DNA of 54,963 nucleotides from positions 1-54,963 of the forward strand of contig JAFKGI010000048.1 of NCBI GenBank assembly GCA_017307785.1, given 5' to 3'. Both the position numbers and the translations under genes were made by a program. Positions 14,859-23,099 of the stretch are shown one piece after another. Each line of letters starts with the position of its first letter. Position 1 is the first letter of the stretch. The notes beneath the pieces are model-generated. The model was not told the origin of the DNA and made no database searches. It saw nothing but the letters and a program-made list of their open reading frames with translations. This DNA is from Vulcanimicrobiota bacterium. GTDB taxonomy: Bacteria > Vulcanimicrobiota > Xenobia > Xenobiales > JADMJV01.

Positions 14859-15944
14859 ATGAGTGAAACAGCAGCAGCAGTAGAGTATGGAACCTTCGAA
14901 GCCACCGTGGCCCGCAGCGCGGCCATCGAGAAAGAGCTTCAGACCAACCCCAAGAAATTCCGAGTGCTGACCGGCGACCGTCCCACCGGTGCCCTGCACA
15001 TCGGGCACCTTTTCGGATCGCTGCGCAACCGCGTGCGCCTGCAGAACCTGGGCGTTCCCATCTATATCGTGATCGCCGACTACCAGGTGCTGACCGACCG
15101 GGATACTTTCGAAAACATCTCCAGCAACGTCCGGGAACTGACTCTAGACTATCTGGCCGCCGGTCTGGACCCCGACAAGGACACCTGCATTTTTCCCCAC
15201 AGCCACATCCCGGAGCTGAATCAGTTGCTGGTGCCGTTCCTGACGCTGGTGAGCATGGCCGAACTGGACCGCAATCCCACCGTCAAAGAAGAAATCCAGG
15301 CCGCCGGCCTCACCCGCATCAACGCCGGCATGTATGTCTATCCCGTGCATCAGGCCGCCGACATCCTTTTCTGTAAGGGAAATCTGGTGCCGGTCGGCAA
15401 AGACCAGATCCCTCACCTTGAGCTGAGCCGCGTCATCGCTCGACGCTTCAACGAGAAGTTCGGCGGCGGCCAGGTGGTTTTCCCCGAACCCCACCCTCTG
15501 CTCTCGGAAGCTCCCGTCATCTTGGGTCTGGACGGCAATCAGAAGATGAGCAAAAGCCGCAATAACGCCATCATGCTCGGGGCCAGCGAAGATGAGACGG
15601 CCAAACTGGTCAAAAAAGCCAAGACCGATAGCGAACGGCACATCACCTACGACCCGGCCAATCGGCCGGAAGTCGCCAACCTGCTGCTGATCGCCAGTCT
15701 GTGCACGGGAACTCCGGCCCAGAAAATCGCCGAAGAAATCGGTGAGCAGGGTTCCGGTAAGCTCAAGAGCACCGTCACCGAGGCCCTCAACGAACATCTG
15801 CGCGAGCTAAGACAGCGCCGAATTCAGTTTGCTCAGGAGCCCGGGCTGGTCAGCCAGGTTCTGAAGAAGGGCATTGCCCGCGCTCGCGAAGTAGCACAAG
15901 AGACTTTGTCGGAAGTTCGCAAAGTCATGAATATGGAATTCTAG
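14859..15944 (+). CDS. trpS: Tryptophanyl-tRNA synthetase
   Basis: A 361-residue class I aminoacyl-tRNA synthetase charging tRNA-Trp. The signature H47-I-G-H50 and K229-M-S-K-S233 are intact, with the typical TGDRPTGALHIGH and YPVHQAADIL blocks. The catalytic core starts at about residue 34, so there is an N-terminal extension of about 33 residues compared with the usual enzyme. The gene appears to be transcribed from its own promoter with practically no leader. The GAF histidine kinase follows 46 bases downstream. Confidence 0.97.
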   Translation: MSETAAAVEYGTFEATVARSAAIEKELQTNPKKFRVLTGDRPTGALHIGHLFGSLRNRVRLQNLGVPIYIVIADYQVLTDRDTFENISSNVRELTLDYLAAGLDPDKDTCIFPHSHIPELNQLLVPFLTLVSMAELDRNPTVKEEIQAAGLTRINAGMYVYPVHQAADILFCKGNLVPVGKDQIPHLELSRVIARRFNEKFGGGQVVFPEPHPLLSEAPVILGLDGNQKMSKSRNNAIMLGASEDETAKLVKKAKTDSERHITYDPANRPEVANLLLIASLCTGTPAQKIAEEIGEQGSGKLKSTVTEALNEHLRELRQRRIQFAQEPGLVSQVLKKGIARAREVAQETLSEVRKVMNMEF

Positions 15945-15990
15945 CTAGAGCCCTTAAGGCGTTCAATCCGCCTGCCGATAAGGAGGACGC

Positions 15991-17220
15991 ATGGAGATCG
16001 AAGCTCACAACCGAGCCATGATGCGGTTGGTCCAGGCTGTGCAGGAACTCTCTTTGGCCCGCACCCTCGACAAGGTGATGCAAATCGTGCGCACCGTGGC
16101 CCGTGAACTGACCGGGGCCGACGGTGCTACCTTCGTATTGCGCGACGGCGACAAATGCTATTACGCGGACGAGGACGCCATTCAGCCACTCTGGAAAGGC
16201 ATGCGCTTCCCTCTCACCGCCTGCATCAGCGGTTGGGCCATGCTCAACAAAGACAACGCCGTCATTCCGGACATCTACCAGGATCCGCGCATTCCGGCCG
16301 ATGCTTATCGCCCTACCTTCGTCAAGAGCCTGGCCATGGTGCCGATCCGCAGCAGCGCGCCGATTGGCGCCATCGGCAACTACTGGGCCGAATATCACCA
16401 CCCCGACGCCCAGCAGGTCTCCTTGCTGCAGGCACTGGCCGACGCCACCTCGGTGACCATGGAGAACCTCCAGGTCTATGCCGAACTGGAGCGTCGTGTT
16501 CAGGAGCGCACCCGCGACCTGGAAGAAGCCAACCGCAGCCTGGAATCCTTTTCTTACACCGTTTCCCATGACTTGCGCGCTCCGCTGCGGGCCATCGACG
16601 GTTTCTCTCGCATGCTCGAACCCGGTCCCTACAAAGATCGCATTCAGCAAGCCGGCCAGCGCATGGGCGGTCTGATCGAGAATCTGCTGGATCTAGCTCG
16701 CTATGCCCGCGCTGAGGTGCAGCGCCGTCAGGTTGACCTGAGCGACATCGCGGCCCAGATCGCGAACCGGCTCGAGGCCCCCATCGACATCGAGGCCAAC
16801 ATGACCACCGAATGCGACCGTGAACTGTTATCAGTGGCCCTGGAGAATCTGCTCTCCAACGCCTGCAAGTATTCCTCAAAACAGGCCGAGCCGCACATCG
16901 AATTCAGTCGTACCACCAGGGACGGCCAGACCGTCTACTACGTCCGCGACAACGGCGCCGGCTTCGATATGGAGAAAGCTCAGAAGCTCTTCACTCCTTT
17001 CCAGCGCATGCACACCCAGAGCGAATTCCCAGGCACGGGCGTCGGCCTGGCCACCGTGCACAAAATCATCACCCGCCACGGCGGGGCCATCTGGGCGGAG
17101 TCAGCCGTCGGTCAGGGAACGACCTTTTACTTTACTCTCAGCTCCCCGCCCATCGTTGCCTGGGACAGCCCGGTGCTCAGCTCGACCGCGGCCACACCAG
17201 CAGCGCCCGGGCGCGAATAG
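15991..17220 (+). CDS. GAF-domain sensor histidine kinase
   Basis: A 409-residue cytoplasmic two-component kinase. An N-terminal GAF domain (about 15-160) is followed by a coiled-coil (YAELERRVQERTRDLEEANRSL), a HisKA domain with phospho-acceptor H193 in SYTVSHDLRAPLRAI, and a HATPase core with N-box (LENLLSNACKYS), DNGAGFD and GTGVGLA, all intact. The dimerisation-domain type resembles phytochrome-like kinases. C6, C56 and C78 are the only GAF-side cysteines and the ligand is unknown. A strong AAGGAGG site precedes the ATG. No response regulator lies nearby. The 3' end overlaps the minus-strand gene at 17101 by 120 bases. Confidence 0.93.
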   Translation: MEIEAHNRAMMRLVQAVQELSLARTLDKVMQIVRTVARELTGADGATFVLRDGDKCYYADEDAIQPLWKGMRFPLTACISGWAMLNKDNAVIPDIYQDPRIPADAYRPTFVKSLAMVPIRSSAPIGAIGNYWAEYHHPDAQQVSLLQALADATSVTMENLQVYAELERRVQERTRDLEEANRSLESFSYTVSHDLRAPLRAIDGFSRMLEPGPYKDRIQQAGQRMGGLIENLLDLARYARAEVQRRQVDLSDIAAQIANRLEAPIDIEANMTTECDRELLSVALENLLSNACKYSSKQAEPHIEFSRTTRDGQTVYYVRDNGAGFDMEKAQKLFTPFQRMHTQSEFPGTGVGLATVHKIITRHGGAIWAESAVGQGTTFYFTLSSPPIVAWDSPVLSSTAATPAAPGRE

Positions 17221-17559
17221 AGCGGCTCGGAAGCTGTCGCAGTCCGGGCCCAGGTCACTGCCGTTTTCCCCGTCGCGCGGTTCGGGCAGTTCCATCCCGA
17301 CAGGCAGCATGTCGATCCAGACCTTCTGCTCCCGCCAGTTGGCGACCCCGACTCCTTGCCAGGTCAGGCGCCAGATACCGTCCAGCGATTCTGCCAGTCC
17401 TCGCTGGCGCAGACCCTCGAGGGTCTCCAGAGCAAATCCCGTCCTGGCTCTTTCCAAAGTGTCGACCAGGGTACTCAGCAGGGCGGTGCGATGCTGGGCC
17501 AGCACTTGCAGCACCCAACCCTGGTCGGGAGTCAGCTCGGACAGTTCGCGCTCGAACAT
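17101..17559 (-). CDS. Hypothetical winged-helix-like protein
   Basis: A 152-residue protein whose residues 5-75 (LSELTPDQGWVLQVLAQHRTALL...LEGLRQRGLAE...GIWRLTWQGV) look like a winged-helix DNA-binding fold. The last 40 residues overlap the 3' end of the histidine kinase gene and are Arg/Gly-rich without a recognisable pattern. A GTG at 17574 is an alternative start. No ribosome binding site is seen. The long antisense overlap makes either the gene or its exact 3' end uncertain. Confidence 0.45.
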   Translation of the reverse strand: MFERELSELTPDQGWVLQVLAQHRTALLSTLVDTLERARTGFALETLEGLRQRGLAESLDGIWRLTWQGVGVANWREQKVWIDMLPVGMELPEPRDGENGSDLGPDCDSFRAALFAPGRCWCGRGRAEHRAVPGNDGRGAESKVKGRSLTDG

Positions 17560-17624
17560 ATTTTCGAAGTGCACTAACTAGACTTCAAGAAAAATTCCAG
17601 CCTCCCCCCCTTCTAGAGGAGCAC

Positions 17625-18290
17625 TTACTGGAGGAAACTATCCAAGAACTGCAAGAGTTGCGGGTCGATGCGACCGAGCTTGGTGCGACCGCCCTTTTTG
17701 TAGTAGATCTCGAGGCTGACCGCGAAATATTCGTGGGGCCCGTGCAGCATGTAGCCGGAAGCTAAGATCTTGCGGGTCTCCTTGAAACCATGCCAGAGGA
17801 TGGTGGAGAGCCGCTCGTCAAAGCCGCATTTGGCCGAGAGAATGTAGTCCACCGCGTGCGCCAATTCGTGGATGGTCACGGTATCCTGGTGCAAGTACTT
17901 CTCTTTGAGCACGACCCTTCGTTCACAAGGAATGTAGAAGCCAGCCGCTCCGTGATCGAGATCCAGATTTTGGCTGACCTGGTTCTTCCGGCCCAGCACC
18001 TGACTGGCCAGCTGACCGCGCGGAACGATCACCACCGTCAGCCCTTCCTCCAATAAAACCAGAGCGAGCCGTTTGCCAAGCTCTCCCGCGCCTCGAACGA
18101 ATCTCTCCACCAGGTCGGGACGATCCCGCGGAGACTCGACCATCCGTCGCAATGCCTCGGCTGAACTCAAAGCCTCGACGCGAGGGGCCGGACGTCGGCT
18201 CCCGATTCCCCGCACCACCACCTCCGGCGACGGCGGTGGCACATAGCCACCGCCGCGCATCTGCATCAGCCATTGCTGAGTGGAAAGCAT
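17625..18290 (-). CDS. HExxH metalloprotease, lethal-factor (ATLF)-like fold
   Basis: A 221-residue protein. Residues 141-145 read H-E-L-A-H in TVTIHELAHAVDYIL, and a later GPHEYFAVSLE supplies a probable third zinc ligand, E187, 46 residues downstream. This spacing and the HEYFA block resemble the anthrax lethal-factor type and related gluzincins. There is no signal peptide; the N-terminus (MLSTQQWLMQMRGGGYVPPPS) is polar and Pro-rich. The ATG at 18290 is chosen over an in-frame TTG at 18299. A peptidase role is inferred; the substrate is unknown. Confidence 0.7.
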   Translation of the reverse strand: MLSTQQWLMQMRGGGYVPPPSPEVVVRGIGSRRPAPRVEALSSAEALRRMVESPRDRPDLVERFVRGAGELGKRLALVLLEEGLTVVIVPRGQLASQVLGRKNQVSQNLDLDHGAAGFYIPCERRVVLKEKYLHQDTVTIHELAHAVDYILSAKCGFDERLSTILWHGFKETRKILASGYMLHGPHEYFAVSLEIYYKKGGRTKLGRIDPQLLQFLDSFLQ

Positions 18291-18331
18291 CTGCTTCAAG
18301 CATAACCAGACCTTGTAAACAAAGATCGGCT

Positions 18332-19759
18332 TCAGGGCAAAATGGTCAATCCTGTCGGCACTGCGTGGGGCAAGGGGATAGTCGTGTGCAGCACCTGACC
18401 GCTTTTGCCGTCCAGCACCATAATGACTCCAGAGTCGCGACAGGCCACGTAGGCGTGCCGCCCGTCACGACTGTAGCAAATACCGACCGGGGCCTTACCA
18501 ACCTCGGTGGTTCCCGTCACCAGGCCGTCTTTGAGGTCGATGACCGAGACCGTGTTGTTCTCTTTGTTGCTGACCAGGCAGCGCGAACCATCCGGACTGA
18601 TGGCCAACTTCTGCGGCAACACATCCACCGCGACCCTGGACAGCTCCTTGACCGTCAGGCTGTCCACTAAAGAGACGCAGGCGTTGCCCGAACAAGCCAG
18701 AGCCAGGCGCGTGCCATCAGGAGTGGCTTCGATTGCGGTCGGACAGTTGCCCACCTTACAGCGTCCAACCTCCGAACCCGTGCGGGCGTCGACGGCCACC
18801 ACCTGACCGCTACGCGCATCGCCGCCGCAGGCGAATACCCGGCCGCCCACCAAACAAGCCGACCAGGGGGAAAAGTCTAACGGCAGATAACCGGCCGGCA
18901 GGGTAGTAGCCGTGTCGAGCAGCATCACGCCCGGCTTGCCGCCCATGATGCAGGCCGAGATGTAACGACCGTCGCGACTCAGCCGCAGGTCGGTGACGAC
19001 CCCGCCCATAGGCAAGTTCCGCACCAGCTTAAAACCGCGTTTGCCGTCGAGGATCTGCAGCATATTGCCGGTACCGGCGACATACAGAAAGTGACCCGCC
19101 TTGTCAAAGCACACCCAGAAAGGAGAGAACTTCAACGGCAAAAACCCGGCCCTGGATGGGTTGGAGAACGGAAATACCATCAGGCAATTTTCTTCACCGG
19201 TAATAGGATTCATCAACCAGGATTGTCCCCAACCCTTGGGTTGAAACGGCAAATCCTCTTGCCTGGGGAAAGGGGACATGCCCGCGGCCAGCATTTTCTG
19301 CCATAAGTTCTGGAAGGGACTGGAATCGATATTGTTGAGATTGTCCGGCTTGCGACTGTAGGCGACAAACAAATCTCCCGGCAAAGCCGCCATATCTCCC
19401 ACAAAGGTGGAACTCGGAGGGTTCATCAATATCTGACAGCGCGAGGCCATTCCCACGTAGTTGACGCGGACTCTTTGGGAGACGTCAGGATAACCCGTCT
19501 TGTGGGCCACCAGTCGATACTCGCCGTCCGGGAGGTCTTCGAAATGAAAGGAACCGTTGCCGGCCGAGACGGCGCGAAAGGGAGTCCCCTCCACCTCGAT
19601 CTCGACGCCCGCCAGGGGATCTCCTCGACCGACCACGTTGCCGACCTGCGGATTGATTCCGGTCACCACCATACCTGTCAAGGTGGCCACACCGGGCCCG
19701 GCCCAAGAATATCCACAGAAAAACACAAGGAACAAAAACGCCAGCACAAATCGTTGCAT
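18332..19759 (-). CDS. Secreted beta-propeller protein with carboxypeptidase-regulatory-like domain
   Basis: A 475-residue exported protein. After a signal peptide (MQRFVLAFLFLVFFCGYSWA) comes an Ig-like CarboxypepD_reg domain (about 25-110, GVEIEVEGTPFRAVSAGNG...FEDLPDGEYRLVAHKTGY), then a propeller of about six to seven blades of the YVTN type (LRLSRDGRYISA, EATPDGTRLALAC, AISPDGSRCLVSN, YSRDGRHAYVAC). Such proteins often bind surfaces or ligands outside the cell. The ATG at 19759 has GGAGG five bases upstream, so the open frame up to 19771 is not used. The same GGAGGTGT leader precedes the gene at 20934. Confidence 0.8.
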   Translation of the reverse strand: MQRFVLAFLFLVFFCGYSWAGPGVATLTGMVVTGINPQVGNVVGRGDPLAGVEIEVEGTPFRAVSAGNGSFHFEDLPDGEYRLVAHKTGYPDVSQRVRVNYVGMASRCQILMNPPSSTFVGDMAALPGDLFVAYSRKPDNLNNIDSSPFQNLWQKMLAAGMSPFPRQEDLPFQPKGWGQSWLMNPITGEENCLMVFPFSNPSRAGFLPLKFSPFWVCFDKAGHFLYVAGTGNMLQILDGKRGFKLVRNLPMGGVVTDLRLSRDGRYISACIMGGKPGVMLLDTATTLPAGYLPLDFSPWSACLVGGRVFACGGDARSGQVVAVDARTGSEVGRCKVGNCPTAIEATPDGTRLALACSGNACVSLVDSLTVKELSRVAVDVLPQKLAISPDGSRCLVSNKENNTVSVIDLKDGLVTGTTEVGKAPVGICYSRDGRHAYVACRDSGVIMVLDGKSGQVLHTTIPLPHAVPTGLTILP

Positions 19760-19842
19760 CCACACCTCCACCCCAAGAGAATGCGGTCTGAGACACTAAC
19801 AACTTGTTACCAAAAACCAACAAATTTACGACAAAATGAGAC

Positions 19843-20088
19843 CTAGGGAATCGGTTGGTTGGTGGGAAGCGTTTGCTGCGTCTGCGGCTTCTTCTCTGGC
19901 GGCTTGGGCGGGACGACGCGCTTGTCGGCTTGCGACTTCTTCAAGTAGCGCCGTTCTTCGACTTCATCCAGCTTGCGGTAGACCTCGGGTTTGCCTTGTT
20001 CTTTCCGCTCCTGACCGTCCTTGAGGACGCGCGCCGGCGCCCCGAGCACGGGCAGAGACAGCAAGGCTATGAAGAGTAGAGCTTTCAT
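19843..20088 (-). CDS. Small secreted, highly charged protein
   Basis: An 81-residue protein with a signal peptide (MKALLFIALLSLPVLGAP) and a mature part rich in Lys, Glu, Arg and Pro (DEVEERRYLKK, then PPKPPEKKPQ), probably disordered. No family is recognised. A TAAGCT box lies 6 bases before the ATG, again close enough for a leaderless transcript; GAGG overlaps the same place. Confidence 0.6.
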   Translation of the reverse strand: MKALLFIALLSLPVLGAPARVLKDGQERKEQGKPEVYRKLDEVEERRYLKKSQADKRVVPPKPPEKKPQTQQTLPTNQPIP

Positions 20089-20157
20089 AGCCTCAGCTTA
20101 GCCGAGTCGGGGCGCCCGCGGCAGAGTCGTCCATCCCGAGCGGGACGGACCTCCGTC

Positions 20158-20934
20158 CTAGAGCTGCGCCAGGATCTGCTTCAAAGGCCTGTAGGAACCG
20201 AGCGCATCTCGACTATCTCGATCCTGGACCATGACCTCAATCACTCGTTCCCCTCGGCTGACCACGATAGCTTTCATTCCCGGCTGGGAGGGAACCGTAT
20301 AGATCCCTTCCAGATTCCAGCCAGACCTGAGGGCTTTGGGAACGGCCCGTGCGAAATCGCCTTCATCAGCTTTCCAGCCCCAGCCAATAAAATCCGTTCC
20401 GATGCGCTGCTTCTGCTGCTCAAAGCTCTCGTCGAGCTGATTAGGACCCAGCAAGCGGGCGGAAATCTTGCGGTCAAAGTTCTCCCAACTGGCCGTCAGG
20501 CCGGGGCTGTGCGACTTGCGCAACCACTCACCCTCCAGAGCCATCGATGGGTTCAGAACTTTCAAATTGTCCGCCAGTTGCAGAGCATCCAGCCCGGTTC
20601 GACTGTCGTAGTTGACCTGGGCCGGCAATCCCAGGCGTGTGAAGCCTTCCCAAGACTCGGCCAGACGAAATCCATTTGCATCCACCCGATAGTTCCAGGT
20701 CTTAGATCCATTCAATTGGGGCGGAATGGCCTTCAGGTAGTTCACCTGCAGGGGTTCCAGCGTGGCCGGGAACTGGCCGTCGTGGTCCTGGGAGTACATT
20801 TCCAGCGCAGTCGCGATATTCGCCAGATTGCGGCGTGCGCTGGCCAGCGCTCCCAACTCCCGGTCCAACGACTGGGCGGACGCGCCGCCCCAGACGGCCA
20901 GAGCTAACATCACGGTAGTAACGAACTTTTTCAT
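20158..20934 (-). CDS. Secreted protein with pseudopilin-like motif
   Basis: A 258-residue protein with a Sec signal peptide (MKKFVTTVMLALAVWGGASAQ). Residues 33-70 read ARRNLANIATALEMYSQDHDG-QFPATLEPLQ-YLKAIP, the pattern found after the helix of type II secretion pseudopilins (sample-like N-x-x-I-x-x-A-x-x-x-Y). Here it follows a normal signal peptide instead of a pilin leader. The rest has no recognised family. GGAGG lies five bases before the ATG at 20934. Confidence 0.7.
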   Translation of the reverse strand: MKKFVTTVMLALAVWGGASAQSLDRELGALASARRNLANIATALEMYSQDHDGQFPATLEPLQVNYLKAIPPQLNGSKTWNYRVDANGFRLAESWEGFTRLGLPAQVNYDSRTGLDALQLADNLKVLNPSMALEGEWLRKSHSPGLTASWENFDRKISARLLGPNQLDESFEQQKQRIGTDFIGWGWKADEGDFARAVPKALRSGWNLEGIYTVPSQPGMKAIVVSRGERVIEVMVQDRDSRDALGSYRPLKQILAQL

Positions 20935-21059
20935 AGACACCTCCACTTACTAAAGACGAAGAGCAGGCATTCGGTCGGAAAGTTTTAGGGGTGCTAAGAA
21001 TCCGCTAAGCCGGGTCTTCTATTCTCAAGCCACATCCAGTCCTAAAGCCCGGTTTGTTG

Positions 21060-21088
21060 GAGCCCTCCCTGAAGGGCTCTTTTTTTTT
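21060..21088 (+). terminator. Strong intrinsic terminator without a plus-strand gene before it
   Basis: GAGCCCT (21060-21066) pairs with AGGGCTC (21073-21079) around CCCTGA, followed by nine T (21080-21088). All annotated genes for 3.8 kb upstream are on the minus strand, so it must end a plus-strand RNA starting between or antisense to those genes. The 220-bp gap 20935-21154 holds nothing else I recognise. Confidence 0.75.
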
Positions 21089-21154
21089 GGATGGTCTGAC
21101 GGTTACATCCCGGTCAAGATCCGGGGTCTCGACCTGGCATAAGCTCGCTCCGTC

Positions 21155-21775
21155 ATGATCAGCACTCAAAAAGCCCCCTTGCGCGTGGTCGTCACCGGCT
21201 ACGGACCTTTCGGCGGACGCAGCGTCAACCCGTCCGACACGCTGGGCCAACAAGTCAGTCAGATGCCTGTGGACGGCGCCACCATTGAATACCGCCGACT
21301 GGACGTCAACCACGACAGCGTGGACGGCTTCATGGGACAAATTCTCCAGAATCCACCCGACGTCATCATGAGTATGGGCGTCAGTTGGAAACCCCAGCTG
21401 GAAGAGTTGCCTGAGAATCGAGTGGGCGGCGGCCGCGAGGGCGAAACCCATCCGGCCGGACCGATTCTGCCCGGACATCCCGGCACGGTCGCCACCGACC
21501 TCCCCACCGAGAAACTGGAAAAGGCCCTTGGCGGATTCCCCGGCCGGCGTGTCGGCACCCACTACAGTAGCTCCAACTACCAGCCGGACCGCAGCGCCTA
21601 CCTTTGCAACTACCTGAACTACCGCCTCAGCGACGCCTTCAGCGGCGATTCGGCCCAGGCCCGCGCCACCACCGCCGGGTTCTTCCACATCACCGAGAAC
21701 GTCAGCAAAGAAGAAATGCACCTGGCTCTGGAAACCATTTGCAAACACCATCGCGATAGCCTGACCACCGCTTGA
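21155..21775 (+). CDS. pcp: Pyroglutamyl peptidase I (C15 family)
   Basis: A 206-residue cytoplasmic cysteine peptidase removing N-terminal pyroglutamate. VVVTGYGPFGGRSVNPS (11-27) is the family hallmark. The likely catalytic triad is E87, C151 (RSAYLCNYLNY) and H178 (GFFHIT), in the correct order and spacing. It is somewhat divergent in the Glu region (ELPENRVGG instead of GRSAITPERVA). Its TGA overlaps the TTG start of the DUF4291 gene. Confidence 0.85.
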   Translation: MISTQKAPLRVVVTGYGPFGGRSVNPSDTLGQQVSQMPVDGATIEYRRLDVNHDSVDGFMGQILQNPPDVIMSMGVSWKPQLEELPENRVGGGREGETHPAGPILPGHPGTVATDLPTEKLEKALGGFPGRRVGTHYSSSNYQPDRSAYLCNYLNYRLSDAFSGDSAQARATTAGFFHITENVSKEEMHLALETICKHHRDSLTTA

Positions 21776-22356
21776 ACCATCAGATCAGGGCCCGCTTCAC
21801 CAAGGAAACCCTCGTCGTTTACCAGGCCTATCGAGAGGCGATTGGTCAAGCCGCCTTGGAAGCCGGCCGTTTTGTGCCGCCTTTCTCCCTGAATCGGATG
21901 ACCTGGATCAAGCCCAGCTTTCTGTGGATGATGCAGCGCTGCGGTTGGGGTCAGAAGTCCGGCCAGGAATGGGTCCTGGCCGTGCACATTCGCCGCGTCG
22001 AGTTCGAAAAAGCCCTGGCCCAGGCGGTACTGACATCCCCGGAATCCAAGGTCTACAAGGACGCCCAAGAATGGAGCGACCTGCGCCAGACTTCGCCCGT
22101 TCTGATTCAATGGGATCCGGAATACAATCTGCGGGGTGATAAGCTCAACCATCGCAGTTTGCAGGTCGGTCTGGGCCGCGGCATCATCCAGAACTACGCG
22201 GATAACTGGATCACCAAAATCGAAGATCTGCGGCCACTCGTGCACAAAATCCGCGATCTGCGTCAACGTGGACTGTGGGACCAGGCCCAGCGCCACCTCC
22301 CCCAAGAGAAGCCTTATCCCCTGCCCGTGGAAATCGCCCGCAGGTTAGGAATGTAA
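21772..22356 (+). CDS. DUF4291 family protein
   Basis: A 194-residue protein with the family signature IRARFTKETLVVYQAYREAI, GRFVPPFSLNRMTWIKPSF and WMMQRCGWGQK. The family is widespread and of unknown function. The start is the TTG at 21772, which overlaps the pcp stop (TTGA), indicating translational coupling. It ends 7 bases before the convergent cyclophilin gene. Confidence 0.85.
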   Translation: MNHQIRARFTKETLVVYQAYREAIGQAALEAGRFVPPFSLNRMTWIKPSFLWMMQRCGWGQKSGQEWVLAVHIRRVEFEKALAQAVLTSPESKVYKDAQEWSDLRQTSPVLIQWDPEYNLRGDKLNHRSLQVGLGRGIIQNYADNWITKIEDLRPLVHKIRDLRQRGLWDQAQRHLPQEKPYPLPVEIARRLGM

Positions 22357-22363
22357 TCTTTGC

Positions 22364-23017
22364 CTAGGGAAGGATGCGGGCCTTGAGGATCACGTCGGGC
22401 TTTTCCGACAGGGTTTTCAGGAAACCGGAGGTGTCTTGCCAGAGGGCGGTTTGATCGCCCGCCTCCATCACTTCCTTGAAGTTGAGCGTGTTTTCAAAGC
22501 CCTGGGATACCTTGGCGAAGGCGGTAAAGCCGCCTTGCTGCACCAGTCCAGAATTATCGTCGTAGTTGATGAAGACCTGGGTGGAGTTGGTGTCAGGTCC
22601 GGCCTTGGCAAAAGCGATGGTGCCGGCTCCTAGTTTGAACAGTGAAGGTTCGTCCTTGAAGGTGCGGGTCTTCCATTCGGCCATTTTCGAATTGATGCCA
22701 AATTGAGCCACAAATCCAGGTTCAACCCGAAAGATCGGCGTGTCGTCGAAATAGCCGGCCTTGACCAACTCGATGAAACGCTCGGCGGCGCGGGGAGCGG
22801 CCTCAGGATAGATGTCGAGGACCAGCAGGCCCTGGGTGGTCTCGAACTCCGCCTGGACGACCTGTTTTAGGACCGGTGCCCGGCCCGGCTCAAGCGGGTC
22901 CAAGGTTCCTTCAAAAACCTTCGGGGCGACGGCAGCCGGGGGTTCCACCGCCCAAGCGCGCGAAGCAGACGTGCACAGAGGAACCAGGGATAACAGCAAA
23001 AGCAAAAGGTAACGCAT
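22364..23017 (-). CDS. Secreted cyclophilin-type peptidyl-prolyl isomerase
   Basis: A 217-residue exported prolyl isomerase. The signal peptide (MRYLLLLLLSLVPLCTSASRAWA) is followed by a Pro-rich linker and a cyclophilin domain (about 60-217): FETTQGLLVLDIYPEAAPRAAERFIELV, YFDDTPIFRVEPGFVAQFG, then STQVFINYDDN and GFTAFAKVSQG. The catalytic Arg of the F-x-R block (IFRVEPGF) is present. The ATG at 23017 has AGGAGA upstream. It is divergent from the DsbD-N gene (82-bp gap). Confidence 0.9.
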   Translation of the reverse strand: MRYLLLLLLSLVPLCTSASRAWAVEPPAAVAPKVFEGTLDPLEPGRAPVLKQVVQAEFETTQGLLVLDIYPEAAPRAAERFIELVKAGYFDDTPIFRVEPGFVAQFGINSKMAEWKTRTFKDEPSLFKLGAGTIAFAKAGPDTNSTQVFINYDDNSGLVQQGGFTAFAKVSQGFENTLNFKEVMEAGDQTALWQDTSGFLKTLSEKPDVILKARILP

Positions 23018-23099
23018 CCCTCTCCTATTCCGAGAGGCTCGCAAACGGTCCTCCGCATCGAGAAGCAGGGTTCCCCCGGTGCGCACCCAAGCCGGGAAC

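Noticed and set aside
21007..21056. A tRNA-like structure before the orphan terminator
   Set aside because: The CCGGG/CCCGG arms can pair but no D-arm, anticodon arm or T-arm sequence is present.
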